This document shows positions 25,788 through 35,200 of a stretch of DNA of 64,000 nucleotides, in pieces. The position numbers and the translations under genes are program-made. Position 1 is the stretch's first letter. Every line of letters starts with the position of its first letter. Origin of the DNA: Veillonella denticariosi JCM 15641 (GTDB lineage: Bacteria; Bacillota; Negativicutes; Veillonellales; Veillonellaceae); the NCBI RefSeq assembly GCF_002959855.1, contig NZ_PPDB01000003.1:310001-374000 (forward strand), written 5' to 3'. A model generated the notes under the pieces. The model made no database searches and was not told the origin of the DNA. It was given only the letters and a program-made list of their open reading frames with translations.

Positions 25788-28112
25788 CTACTTTGCATTT
25801 CGCTCAATATGACTGCCGTAAACGTCTCTGTAATCATTATTTTGCTTATTGTCCTTATTATTGACACGAAGTCGTTCTACCTTATGACGGTCATTGTCTT
25901 TACCCGAGATTCGATCTACACGAGTACGATCCAAGTCACGAATACGGGATAATTCAGGATTAAATTCGTTAATAGCACGTCCCATTCTGCCGTCAATAGG
26001 TGCCCCCAATTGTAAAGCGCGGTAAATAATCGCAGCATATTCATAACGAGTCAACGCACGATCACCTTTAAATTCGCCATCAGGATAACCTTCAACAAGA
26101 CCTCTGTCCGCCAAAGATTTTACATATTCATAAGCCCAATGATTAGCCGGTACATCAGGGAAGTTCACATCCTTCATTTCATGCTGAGGTGCCATTCCCA
26201 TGGCTCCCTTCATTTGCTGAATTTCAGCGTTTTGAGCTTTTACAATAGCTTTTAAGTCCTGAACCTCTTTAGCCAAAGCTACTCGAGATGTGGACACTCC
26301 ATTTTTCTGACCTAATTTCACTGTTACACCGGCATTAACCATATTTTCACCGTTACCCATGGAACCTGCTACACTGAACATGGTATCTTCATTTGGTCTG
26401 TAGAAAGCACCTAATGCCATAGCATTTTCGCCGGCATAGTTACCGTAACCTGCTGCAAAGTTCCATTTATCATCAGGATCAAAATCCAACGGATGAATTG
26501 CCGCCAGCGCAGCTGCACCGGCACCGACTTTTCCGATTTTATGATTCAACCGATCCATATTACTGCTGATACCGTTAGTCGCCTGATACAGCTGACTGCC
26601 GTTAATCGCATCCGTTGACGTAGGAGATATGTCACCGGCGCCGACATTCGTGATTTTCTGATTATTCGCATTCAAACCGTCACCGGTAACATAAGTATTG
26701 CCACCTACGGTAACACCGCCATTATTAATAACGGTACCTCCTGTCGTCACACTGTCCACCGATAAATTTTTGGAAACATCCACGACATATTCCGTGCCGC
26801 CTGTAGCATTACGATTCGAATTCGTTACCGTAATGTTGGAGCTGCCCGCCTTTACAGAAGCTTCTTTATCATAAGCGGATTTTATAGCATCATGCACGGT
26901 GGATGCCCCTGTTTCGCCAATATTGGACATAGTAATCGTCCCATCGCTGCCGACTGTGGCGTTACCGCCTAAAATATTCTTTACGGAGCCCGCTATATGT
27001 CCCACTGTATCAGCCACTGCATATAATTGACTGCCATTTACGGCATCTGTACTATCCGAAGACACCTTTCCTGCCGCCACATTAATCAACTGACGTTCTT
27101 TACCTGCCGCACCTGCACTGACAACGCCATTCGCAGCCGATCCTTGCCCGGCAAATCCGGAATAAGTGATACCGTTTACTATAGCCGATGTTTCCGTCGT
27201 CGCCGCTCTATCGGCAGAAGCATTGCCCAGCACGACACTGTTTTCCTGTGTAGTCGTCACATTACCGCCCAATACATATGTATTAGCCTGCGCTATGGTA
27301 TTTCTTACACCGAAAGCGCCCGAATCCTTGCCGGAAACAGTATTGCCGCTACCGATTCCGATCGCCCCCTGTGCGGAAATTTTGCTGCCTGTACCTACAG
27401 TCACGGCATTTACCGCACCCGCATCAGCATTATTGCCAATAGCGACAGCGCCCGCCTGAGCTTTTGTGCTGTAACCGACAGCAACAGAACGCTCTCCCGA
27501 TGCAACAGACAACTGCCCCAATGCGGTTGAATAGGAACCGGATACCTTATTATTAAATCCTGCCGCCAATCCGTGATCGGCGGTAATGGTATTACCCGTA
27601 CCGAAAGCACTGGAATAATCCGCTGATTTTACAGGCAGTTTATCCTCCACATCATACTTTCCATGTTTAGGATGCTGCTTAAATTCACCCACTATATTAT
27701 TACTGCCATATCCGCTTACCTGCGCACCATACACGGCGTTGTTGTCGCCGAATGCCATAGCCTGTCCGTCACCGTTCTTCGTAACAGCCGGATTATCACC
27801 CGTTTCATCAACAGATGTCAATGTCCCGTATACATCATTACCTTCCCCGAATGCATCGGAATCCTTGCCGTTCACATAGTTCTGATTGCCGAAAGCACCA
27901 GAACTTCCGTATTGACTCGTGACAATATTCTGCTGCCCTACGGCCACATTGCCGGGTCCGTCCACCTTTGTCACCGACACCTTATTATCATATGTTGCAT
28001 CCGTAGATGCATTAAGAGATGCACCGGACATCTCCTTTTCCGCACCAAATACGGTTCCCGTTCCTAATGCTAGCACAATTGCCAATGATAACGCCATCTG
28101 TTTTCTTTTCAT
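25788..28112 (-). CDS. Trimeric autotransporter adhesin with periplasmic coiled coil and SLH domain
   Basis: A 774-residue type Vc secretion protein. A signal peptide (about 1-23) is followed by YadA/Hia-like head repeats (about 45-320) with the recurrent pattern AxAxGxxxxAxGxxSxAxG, then stalk/neck motifs DAVNGSQLYAV (about 365) and DAINGSQLYQA (about 510). The YadA anchor region (about 525-630) starts IGKVGAGAAALAAIHPL and contains WNFAAGYGNY and beta strands MFSVAGSMG and VNAGVTVKLG. Normally the barrel ends the protein. Here a coiled coil (about 640-668), one SLH domain (FPDVPANHWAYEYVKSLA through ALTRYEYAA, about 680-735) and a charged 40-residue tail follow, which would be periplasmic and could hold the barrel to peptidoglycan. 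GGGAGG lies 11 nt upstream of the ATG. Confidence 0.9.
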   Translation of the reverse strand: MKRKQMALSLAIVLALGTGTVFGAEKEMSGASLNASTDATYDNKVSVTKVDGPGNVAVGQQNIVTSQYGSSGAFGNQNYVNGKDSDAFGEGNDVYGTLTSVDETGDNPAVTKNGDGQAMAFGDNNAVYGAQVSGYGSNNIVGEFKQHPKHGKYDVEDKLPVKSADYSSAFGTGNTITADHGLAAGFNNKVSGSYSTALGQLSVASGERSVAVGYSTKAQAGAVAIGNNADAGAVNAVTVGTGSKISAQGAIGIGSGNTVSGKDSGAFGVRNTIAQANTYVLGGNVTTTQENSVVLGNASADRAATTETSAIVNGITYSGFAGQGSAANGVVSAGAAGKERQLINVAAGKVSSDSTDAVNGSQLYAVADTVGHIAGSVKNILGGNATVGSDGTITMSNIGETGASTVHDAIKSAYDKEASVKAGSSNITVTNSNRNATGGTEYVVDVSKNLSVDSVTTGGTVINNGGVTVGGNTYVTGDGLNANNQKITNVGAGDISPTSTDAINGSQLYQATNGISSNMDRLNHKIGKVGAGAAALAAIHPLDFDPDDKWNFAAGYGNYAGENAMALGAFYRPNEDTMFSVAGSMGNGENMVNAGVTVKLGQKNGVSTSRVALAKEVQDLKAIVKAQNAEIQQMKGAMGMAPQHEMKDVNFPDVPANHWAYEYVKSLADRGLVEGYPDGEFKGDRALTRYEYAAIIYRALQLGAPIDGRMGRAINEFNPELSRIRDLDRTRVDRISGKDNDRHKVERLRVNNKDNKQNNDYRDVYGSHIERNAK

Positions 28113-28217
28113 ATATTCTAAATTCCTCCCTACATCATATCTAAAATTATAAATATTTTATGCAACTATTATCATTTGTAGTATATATAGGATAAAAAAT
28201 CCTCATAAAATATACTT

Positions 28218-28251
28218 AATCGCAGGCAATCTATTATCATTACCTGCGATT
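28218..28251 (-). terminator. Hairpin upstream of the autotransporter, after the molybdopterin-binding gene
   Basis: AATCGCAGG (28218-28226) and CCTGCGATT (28243-28251) form a perfect stem. Genes on both sides are minus-strand, so it would end the transcript of the gene stopping at 28405, over 150 bp away, just before the autotransporter promoter. The minus-strand tail is moderately T-rich. The rest of the 291-bp gap shows nothing else I can name. Confidence 0.55.
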
Positions 28252-28404
28252 ATTGTACTTTAAAATTTAGATGAAGTAAAGAGTTTTTTAAAAACCAGAT
28301 GAAGATATCTATTTTTATGGATTAACAATTTTTACAGAACTTATCTCAGATATATAGATTAATAAGTCTTATGAATATAAAATATAGCTTACGTCCCCGT
28401 CGGG

Positions 28405-29385
28405 CTATCCCAAAAATCCGCCGTGTCCCATACGGATACAGTCTTCCTTGGTAATTTCATCGTCCGCAACGAGGCGCGGCACGATTTCGTCAAATGCCGT
28501 AGGTCTGCTGAACAGTACGCCTCCCGGTACGCCGAGAATCGGTGTGCCGTCCGCACAGTACGCGATGCATACCATGGAACCCGGCAACACGGGCAGACCA
28601 TAGGTAACAACGCGGTCCGCATAGCGTTTAATCGCCCCCGGTGTAAGATCATCAGGGTCGACGCTCATTCCGCCGGTACAGAAAATAATATCGGCGCCGG
28701 CCGCTTTCACCTTATCGATAGCCGCCACGATATCATCGGTATTATCCGGCACAATCTCATGGACAATTTTGGTAACACTGTATTCACCACAACGTTCCTC
28801 AATAATCGGAGTGAAAGCGTCCTTAATACGTCCCTCAAACACTTCGGATCCGGTCGTAACGATGCCCATCGTCTTACGTACAAACGGTTTTACATGTAAA
28901 AGCGGTTCGTCCTTTGCGATATCTCGCGCCGCCTCAACCTGTTTTTCGTCCAGAAGCAACGGAATACAGCGCATCCCCGCCAGTTTATCGCCTACTTTCA
29001 CCGGAGTATTATTAAATTTCGTAACAATCGTCAGCTCTCCGACGCTATTAATGGCATGCAAACGTCCCACATCCACCTTGAAGAGACCGTCCGCGTCCGC
29101 AATCGCCTCGATTTTCCCCTGTGCCATAGGACCCGCATGCATATAATTCCCGCCGGCCATATCATAAAGAGCACGAGCCACATCCTCTTCATGCAGGAAG
29201 CCCTCATCCTCCGACTCCATCACAAATACATGTTCCTTGCCGAGATCCAGGAGTTTAGGAATATCCTCCTCCGTAATCACGTGCCCACGACGGAACGGCG
29301 TGTCTTTCACCTCACCGATGACAATTCTCACAAGATCGTGTAATAATGCATGCCCTACGGCATCCTGCGTTCTAATGGACTTCAT
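28405..29385 (-). CDS. Molybdopterin-binding protein (MoaB/MogA-domain)
   Basis: A 326-residue cytosolic protein. The C-terminal half is a MoaB/MogA-like molybdopterin-binding domain: MGIVTTGSEVFEGRIKDAF, then DIIFCTGGMSVDPDDLTPGAI and GVPGGVLF. The N-terminal half (RTQDAVGHALLHDLVRI, FRRGHVITEEDI) is similar to the MoeA-like linking region in proteins annotated simply as molybdopterin-binding in clostridia. It could take part in molybdenum cofactor insertion or modification, but no moa or moe genes are near and the precise step is unknown. GAGGAGAA precedes the ATG. Three GTGAAAG motifs on the minus strand and one on the plus lie within it. Confidence 0.82.
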   Translation of the reverse strand: MKSIRTQDAVGHALLHDLVRIVIGEVKDTPFRRGHVITEEDIPKLLDLGKEHVFVMESEDEGFLHEEDVARALYDMAGGNYMHAGPMAQGKIEAIADADGLFKVDVGRLHAINSVGELTIVTKFNNTPVKVGDKLAGMRCIPLLLDEKQVEAARDIAKDEPLLHVKPFVRKTMGIVTTGSEVFEGRIKDAFTPIIEERCGEYSVTKIVHEIVPDNTDDIVAAIDKVKAAGADIIFCTGGMSVDPDDLTPGAIKRYADRVVTYGLPVLPGSMVCIAYCADGTPILGVPGGVLFSRPTAFDEIVPRLVADDEITKEDCIRMGHGGFLG

Positions 29386-29450
29386 ATGTTCTCCTCAATT
29401 CAAGTTATTATCAATTTAAAATAAGCAATACAAATTATAGTATATACAAC

Positions 29451-29822
29451 TTAAAATATGCGAGCCACTACGAGACCTGCCCAGCACAGGATAAGGCCGC
29501 CTATAACCTGCAATCCACCATACCAAAGCGCCTGTACATAGGATTCCGCCATCACAAGCTGCAGCATCTCAAAGGCAAATGTAGAAAATGTGGTGAAAGC
29601 CCCGAGGCCGCCCACAACGAGAAAAAACCGCAACCATTGCGGAATGTCGGGTTTCTGCATATACAGCCCCAAAATGAGCCCTATAATCAAACAGCCGACG
29701 AGGTTCACCACAATGGTACCGTACGGAAATGACTCGACCTTCCCCATCACCCATTCACCTACAGCCAGGCGAAATAGCGCCCCTAAGGCTCCGCCGAGAG
29801 CCACCGCTATATATTTTTCCAT
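29451..29822 (-). CDS. crcB: Fluoride ion channel CrcB/Fluc
   Basis: A 123-residue inner-membrane protein with four transmembrane helices. The signature GGLGAFTTFSTFAFE is present in the third helix; it includes the polar track and the Phe residues of the Fluc pore, and the first helix has GGALGALFR. Fluc channels are dual-topology dimers that let fluoride leave the cell. ATG 29822 has GGAGG 4 nt upstream; the ATG at 29837 is rejected. Only one crcB copy is visible, consistent with a homodimer. No fluoride riboswitch could be seen upstream. A 10-bp-armed dyad (29856-29881) occupies the promoter region instead. Confidence 0.93.
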   Translation of the reverse strand: MEKYIAVALGGALGALFRLAVGEWVMGKVESFPYGTIVVNLVGCLIIGLILGLYMQKPDIPQWLRFFLVVGGLGAFTTFSTFAFEMLQLVMAESYVQALWYGGLQVIGGLILCWAGLVVARIF

Positions 29823-29855
29823 AATGCCTCCATCCATTTGCTTTCACAATTCGTG

Positions 29856-29881
29856 TAATTATCGGTAATACCCGATAATTA
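29856..29881. promoter_or_regulatory. Operator-like dyad between crcB and the XRE regulator gene
   Basis: TAATTATCGG (29856-29865) and CCGATAATTA (29872-29881) are perfect 10-bp arms with a 6-nt centre. The site lies in the divergent region between crcB and an XRE-family regulator gene. It is the natural candidate for autoregulation by that protein. Confidence 0.6.
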
Positions 29882-29895
29882 TCAAGTTTCCCGTA

Positions 29896-29925
29896 TTAGC
29901 AAAAGCCTGATAATCTCAGTATACT
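29896..29925 (+). promoter_or_regulatory. Promoter of the XRE regulator gene
   Basis: TTAGCA (29896-29901) and TATACT (29920-29925) are spaced by 18 bp. The promoter starts 15 bp from the dyad described at 29856-29881. The gene's ATG lies 35 bp downstream, with AAAGGAG before it. Confidence 0.5.
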
Positions 29926-29960
29926 ATATTTAGAGAGCATGGAAAAGAAAAGGAGTCGTC

Positions 29961-30317
29961 ATGAAAGCCAGCCCCGTTAAACTGACCGACCTGAAAATCA
30001 ACAATTACGAAGACCCGTTTTTACAGCATCAATATGTGTGTTTGGGTCATAAAATCGCCATCATCCGCCTGTCCATGAACATGTCTCAGAAAGAGCTGGC
30101 TCATCTTGTAGGAATCAGCCGCAGTTATCTGAGCAAGCTCGAATGCGGCATCGGCATATCAGGCGTCTCCGTGGAAATTTTATTTAAAATCGCTCAATCG
30201 CTGCAAATCAACATCGGAAAACTGATGCATCTGCGCATAAAAGACTACAAAACATGCAATGCACACCTGACAGCGCATTATAAGAGGATGGAGTTTCTTA
30301 ATCGGCATAAAGAGTAG
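29961..30317 (+). CDS. XRE-family helix-turn-helix transcriptional regulator
   Basis: A 118-residue protein with a single Cro/CI-type helix-turn-helix domain (about residues 30-90): IAIIRLSMNMSQKELAHLVG, then ISRSYLSKLECGIGISGVS as recognition region. The N-terminal 25 residues and the C-terminal 25 basic residues lack a known sensor domain. It is transcribed away from crcB, with a perfect dyad in between, and is therefore a candidate regulator of itself and perhaps crcB. No fluoride-sensing role is known for this family, so the link is inference from position. Confidence 0.85.
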   Translation: MKASPVKLTDLKINNYEDPFLQHQYVCLGHKIAIIRLSMNMSQKELAHLVGISRSYLSKLECGIGISGVSVEILFKIAQSLQINIGKLMHLRIKDYKTCNAHLTAHYKRMEFLNRHKE

Positions 30318-30365
30318 GACCTCAAATATGCATTGCCATTCTACAACGGAAAAGAAAAATCTTAT

Positions 30366-30402
30366 AAAAAGCCCCGCAGTTCATCAGCTGCGGGGCTCTT
30401 TC
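30366..30402. terminator. Bidirectional terminator between convergent regulator genes
   Basis: AGCCCCGCAG (30370-30379) pairs with CTGCGGGGCT (30388-30397). It is preceded by AAAA and followed by CTTTCT, so both strands have a U-rich tail. It overlaps the stop of the GntR gene. Confidence 0.88.
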
Positions 30403-31109
30403 TATACTTCATTGATTTTTTTATCTTGTACTTCCGCATTCGCTTTTTTGAAGATGAATGCATTTGTTATATGTTTACGCATGGCTTCTTCCGCGGCCAG
30501 TTCATCATGGCGTTCGATGGCATCTACGATCTGATCGTGTTCATCATCACAGTCATGGGTTCTCACGGCATTAAAAGAACTCAGATACATATCGCGGTTG
30601 ACCCGCTCCCGAAAGCTTTCCAAATATTCCACAACGCGCTCGTTGCCGGAACATTGAGCGATCATGGAGTGGAAGCGGCTGTTCACATCAACGCGTTCGG
30701 TCGCATCTTCAATGGCATGCATTTCTTTGCATAAAGCCTTTAGTTCTTTAATTTGTGCCTTTGTCGCGTTACGTGCACAAAGGCGTGCCCCAAGGCCTTC
30801 CATAACCTCCCGGCATTGGTAGAGCGCTATGATTTCCTCCGGCGTATCGGATTTTACCGTAACACCTTTCCACGGAACGATAACGACGAGATTATCCTTT
30901 GCCAATTTACGGAACGCCTCGCGTACCGGCGTCGCGCTGACCCGCAGCTGCGCCGCAATTCTCACTTCATTCAGCTTTTCCTCAGGCATCAGTTCTCCTG
31001 TTAAAATAGCCGTTTTCAGTGTTAAATATACCTGCTCGCTCAGCGGCAATCGCTCGATGGCGTCCACGGACGATAATTTATATTTCCCTTTTGATTCACT
31101 CTTGCCCAT
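30402..31109 (-). CDS. GntR-family regulator, FadR/FCD subfamily
   Basis: A 235-residue DNA-binding regulator. The N-terminal winged helix-turn-helix (about residues 15-80) has the usual LSEQVYLTLKTAILTGEL start and the VSATPVREAFRKL recognition helix. The C-terminal all-helical FCD domain (about 90-220) has a likely metal/ligand set (Asp/His: the VNSRFHSMIA helix, then DEHDQIVDAIERHD). FCD regulators usually sense carboxylic acids such as lactate, gluconate or fatty-acyl compounds. The target is not adjacent in an obvious way. ATG 31109 follows GAGGGG by 6 nt; an ATG two codons earlier touches that site. Confidence 0.88.
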   Translation of the reverse strand: MGKSESKGKYKLSSVDAIERLPLSEQVYLTLKTAILTGELMPEEKLNEVRIAAQLRVSATPVREAFRKLAKDNLVVIVPWKGVTVKSDTPEEIIALYQCREVMEGLGARLCARNATKAQIKELKALCKEMHAIEDATERVDVNSRFHSMIAQCSGNERVVEYLESFRERVNRDMYLSSFNAVRTHDCDDEHDQIVDAIERHDELAAEEAMRKHITNAFIFKKANAEVQDKKINEV

Positions 31110-31314
31110 AGTCATCCCCTCACGCGTTCCTCAGCTTTCACACTTTCAAAGAACGCATAAAATGAGTATAATAAAGTATAAGACAAATTACTCTATAAAA
31201 TAATTTGTATATATAATCGTTGTATACACTATAATTATAAAACTCGCTTATAAGCCTGTCAATTTAGCAATAGCCAAGAGATTTATCATTTTTTGAAAGT
31301 AAGGAAGTTACACC

Positions 31315-32253
31315 ATGAGCCGTTGTCTGGTTATCATCAACCCCGTATCCGGGGGCGGTGCGGCACGCCGTTACGCCCTCGATTTACAATGGAAATTGAG
31401 TACCTTATTCGATACGATCGAAGTCAAATTCACCACCGGTGAAGGCGATGCCACCAGATTCGCAAAGAACGCCTGCGATCGCGGCTTCGACGCCGTATTC
31501 TGCATGGGTGGGGACGGAACGGTAAACGAAACCGTAAACGGCATAGCCCAAGGGGGCTTCACCTGTACGTTCGGATTCATCCCCGTAGGAACGGTCAACG
31601 ACATGTCCCGCGCATTGGGCATGCCGCAAAATCCGATGCTGGCTATACGCCGTCTCGACATCAACCAGACGCGCAGCATCGATATCGGTCGTTGTAATGA
31701 TAAATATTTTTGCAATAACATCGCCGCCGGTGTCATTCCGAAGGTTATCGAAGAGGTAACGCCGAAGGAAAAGCGCATTTTAGGTCCTCTCGCCTACTTC
31801 TTGCGAGCCGGTCAGGCGCTCTTCACTACGAAAGACTACACATACCGCATCCAGACGGAAGATGACGACTTTATCTGTAAGTCGCCGCTCGTTCTGGCGT
31901 TGCTTACAAATGTAGTATCCAGCTTTGAACGGTTCATGCCGGAAGCATCCGTCGATGACGGCTATATGCGCATTATCATATTCAAGGAATATTTCATCCT
32001 GGACATTCTAAGCGTATTACCGCTCATCCTGAGCGGTGCCATATATAATTCACGGTATACGACGACATTGACCGTAAAAAAAGCGCACATCGAACTCTTA
32101 TCGCAAGTCGATAACTTACCGACAAATATGGACGGCGATCAAGGTCCATACATGCCGGTAGACATCGAGGTATTACCGCAGGTGCTCAAGGTATTCGCAC
32201 CGATCAAGCACAAAAAGAAAAAACCGTTATTGGCGAATATTCCCCGTATTTAA
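31315..32253 (+). CDS. DagK/YegS-type diacylglycerol or lipid kinase
   Basis: A 312-residue cytosolic or membrane-associated kinase of the DAGK catalytic family. The phosphate-loop-like NPVSGGGAARR (about residues 8-18), the catalytic-site motif CMGGDGTVNETVNG (about 62-75) and PVGTVNDMSRALG are typical. The C-terminal half forms the beta-rich lobe with the NMDGDQGP motif. It phosphorylates diacylglycerol or a related lipid with ATP. A good GGAAG ribosome-binding site precedes the ATG. The gene is convergent with addA, with only 20 bp between stops. Confidence 0.88.
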   Translation: MSRCLVIINPVSGGGAARRYALDLQWKLSTLFDTIEVKFTTGEGDATRFAKNACDRGFDAVFCMGGDGTVNETVNGIAQGGFTCTFGFIPVGTVNDMSRALGMPQNPMLAIRRLDINQTRSIDIGRCNDKYFCNNIAAGVIPKVIEEVTPKEKRILGPLAYFLRAGQALFTTKDYTYRIQTEDDDFICKSPLVLALLTNVVSSFERFMPEASVDDGYMRIIIFKEYFILDILSVLPLILSGAIYNSRYTTTLTVKKAHIELLSQVDNLPTNMDGDQGPYMPVDIEVLPQVLKVFAPIKHKKKKPLLANIPRI

Positions 32254-32273
32254 GATAACGTAAGGATTTTCGC

Positions 32274-35200
32274 TTATACTATAATTGCATCATGCAATCT
32301 GAAACTGTAAATATAACATGCTTTCACCGGCATATCGGTGAGCCGACAGAGGGCCTCTTTATAGAGGTCCATTTGTATTTTATAGCGCCTGATGAGTTCA
32401 TCGCCGGATTGAACGCGGTCGGTCTTGTAATCCACGAGAACCCATGCGCCGTCCTCTTCAAAGGCGGTGTCGATAATCCCTTGAAGGAACAGATTCTCGC
32501 CCTCTTCAAGAGTATCGTACACGCGTTTTCCTTCAAAGAGCATACTGAACGGCAACTCCCGTTCCACGCGCTTTGATGCGATTAAACGCTTACCCAGATC
32601 CGATGTGAAGAATCGATACAGGCCCGAATCGTTCAGTAAATTCCGTTCTTCCGCCGTGAAAGTCCCCTTCAATACCAGTTCATCCAACCGTTTTGACAGG
32701 GAGTCCTGCGTATAGGCATCAATCGGCAGCCACTGCATGGCCTCGTGCATGAGGGTCCCCCATTGAGCTCCGGTCAACACGTCCTCTTCGGACTGTAACA
32801 CCCGCGGTTTTCTGCCGAACACGGAATTTGCTAATGCATCGTCATCTACTACAACAGAAGGCTGTAAGGCCATAATGGTATCGGTCTTAGATACCGCCTC
32901 AACACTAGAATCTATATCACCACTGTCAGCGACCTCACTATTAGGCTCTGACTGAACGTTACATGGCGCTCCAATCCTCTCAGACGTTCTTTCGACAGGT
33001 TCTGACCGCGGCAGAGAATCGATATCGCCCGCTTCTTCCTCCCGTTCCTGAAAGCGTCGCTTCAACTCGCTGACGGATATTTTAGCGGTTCTGCGACAGG
33101 CATCTTCGTAGGGATAGGTATAGTTGAACCGATCGACGATAACTTGCGGCAATGCTACCTCATTGACCGCCGCCAATTCGCGCACCTTGCCGATTGTCGT
33201 TTCGTCTATATCGGCTTTGTAATCCAAATCGCCATACGCCGCACCGTCATGTATTTCAACCTTGATACGACATTGTTTATCCTTTAAATCAAAGCATGTA
33301 GAGCCTTCATATTCAATGCCTGCCCGCAACGGATTCCCTCCGTCCAGATGTCGCGCTGTCCCCATGAGGACCCAATCCAAGTAGGAGTTCGCCTGTGTAA
33401 TGAGGTCCTTCGGCAATGTCTGCGTATCTACCGAGGCACCGGCTTTCACCAGTTTTCCCGCAGCGGTCAGGCCCTTTTCACTCGACAGACCTTTAATAAA
33501 GCCCGTCATGAAGAGTTTATCCCGAGCCCGCGTCAACGCAACATAGAGAATACGCTGTTCCTCAGCCTTGAGGGCCGCTTCTTTGACGTCTTTCACATAA
33601 AACCACGGCATGGTCGGATATGTGACGCGTATATCCGGATAATAGCCCTTAAGCCCGATGCCGGCGTTCTTATCGATGAGCAGCGGCGACGTCAAATCGC
33701 GTTTATTGAACCGCTTCTGCATGCCCGACAAGAACACCACAGGAAATTCGAGGCCCTTACTCTTGTGAATCGTCATGAGTCGCACCACATCGTCCGCTTC
33801 GGTAACCACGTTCGCCACCGCCATATCCTGATTGCTGTCACGCAAGCTTTCAACAAAGCGCAAAAATCTGAACAGGCCTCGGAATCCGGACGATTCAAAG
33901 CCCTTCGCCCTCTCGTACAACGCCAGCACATTGGCGCGACGCACTAGGCCGTTCGGCATGGCGCCCACATAGTTTACATAATCCTGAGATTCGTAAATAT
34001 CCCACAACAGATCGGCCACCCCGTGACGGCGAGACAATGTACGCCACCGCTCCATATGAGCGATAAACGACAGCAGCCGTTCATCCTGCGTCCGCTCCGT
34101 ATAAACCGGCATGAGGGTCCACAAAGTCCCCTCTCCGGAAAGGCGAAGCGCACCCAGTTCATTGGCATCGAGGCCGACCAGCCCCGAATGAAGAACGGCC
34201 GCCATCGGCAAGTCCTGCTCCGGATTGTCGATAACGGATAGCAGTGCTAAAAGCAGCTGAATCTCCTGGGCCTCGAAGTATCCGTCCCGCTCGTTCACGA
34301 CCGCAGGGATCCCAGCCTGTCGCATAGCCTCCACGGCACGAGTGCCCCAACCGGCAAGGGAACGGCGCAACACGGCAAAATCCCGCCACTCGATCTGACG
34401 AAATGTGCCGTCCGGATTCTGAACGCACTTTTTGGAGGCGTGAATCTCCTTGATTTTTTGAATTATAAAATCAAGTTCCCGCTCGTTATTCTCCGGCTCA
34501 TCCCTGTCCTCTTCTGCGTCTTTCACATAAGCGCCGAGCGTATCAGGGCCCACATCGAGCAGTTGCAGTTCCACGTCGCCGCCGACCCAGTTATCCGGTG
34601 CATCCTCCACGATACGCCCCGGAATGAGGGATTCCCGCTCCGTGTAATTCAGTTCGGCCGCTTCGGCGGTCATAATCTGATAGAACAGAAAATTCGTCAC
34701 CGCCAGAATATTTTCATAGGACCGGAAATTCTTCGCCAAATCGATACGGCGCTCCACCGCATCAGATCCGCCGTACGTATTATACTTATCCATAAACAGA
34801 GAGCTGTCCGCCATGCGGAAACTGTAAATCGCCTGCTTAACGTCACCCACATAAAATCGATTATCCTCTTTGGAAATCAAGTTGATAATCGTCTCCTGCA
34901 CCCCGTTCGTATCCTGGTATTCGTCGACCATGATTTCCTTGAAAGTATCCTGCAGTTCCTTCGCCACATCGGACGGTTGAGGGTCATCTTCCGTTCCTGG
35001 CTCCACGAGGAGCGCCAGGCACAGATGCTCAAGGTCGTTAAAGTCCATGACGCCCTGTTCCTTCTTCGCCTCCATATAGGCTTGGTGAAAGGCGATGGTA
35101 AGCTCCACAAGGTTCTCAATGACAGGATACTGAGACCTGAACTGCTCCTGCAATGTCGATTCCGACACGGTGAATATACCGGATTGCATGCTTTTCAAAT

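Noticed and set aside
29823-29960. Fluoride riboswitch upstream of crcB
   Set aside because: The expected conserved pseudoknot sequence was not found; only the dyad is visible.
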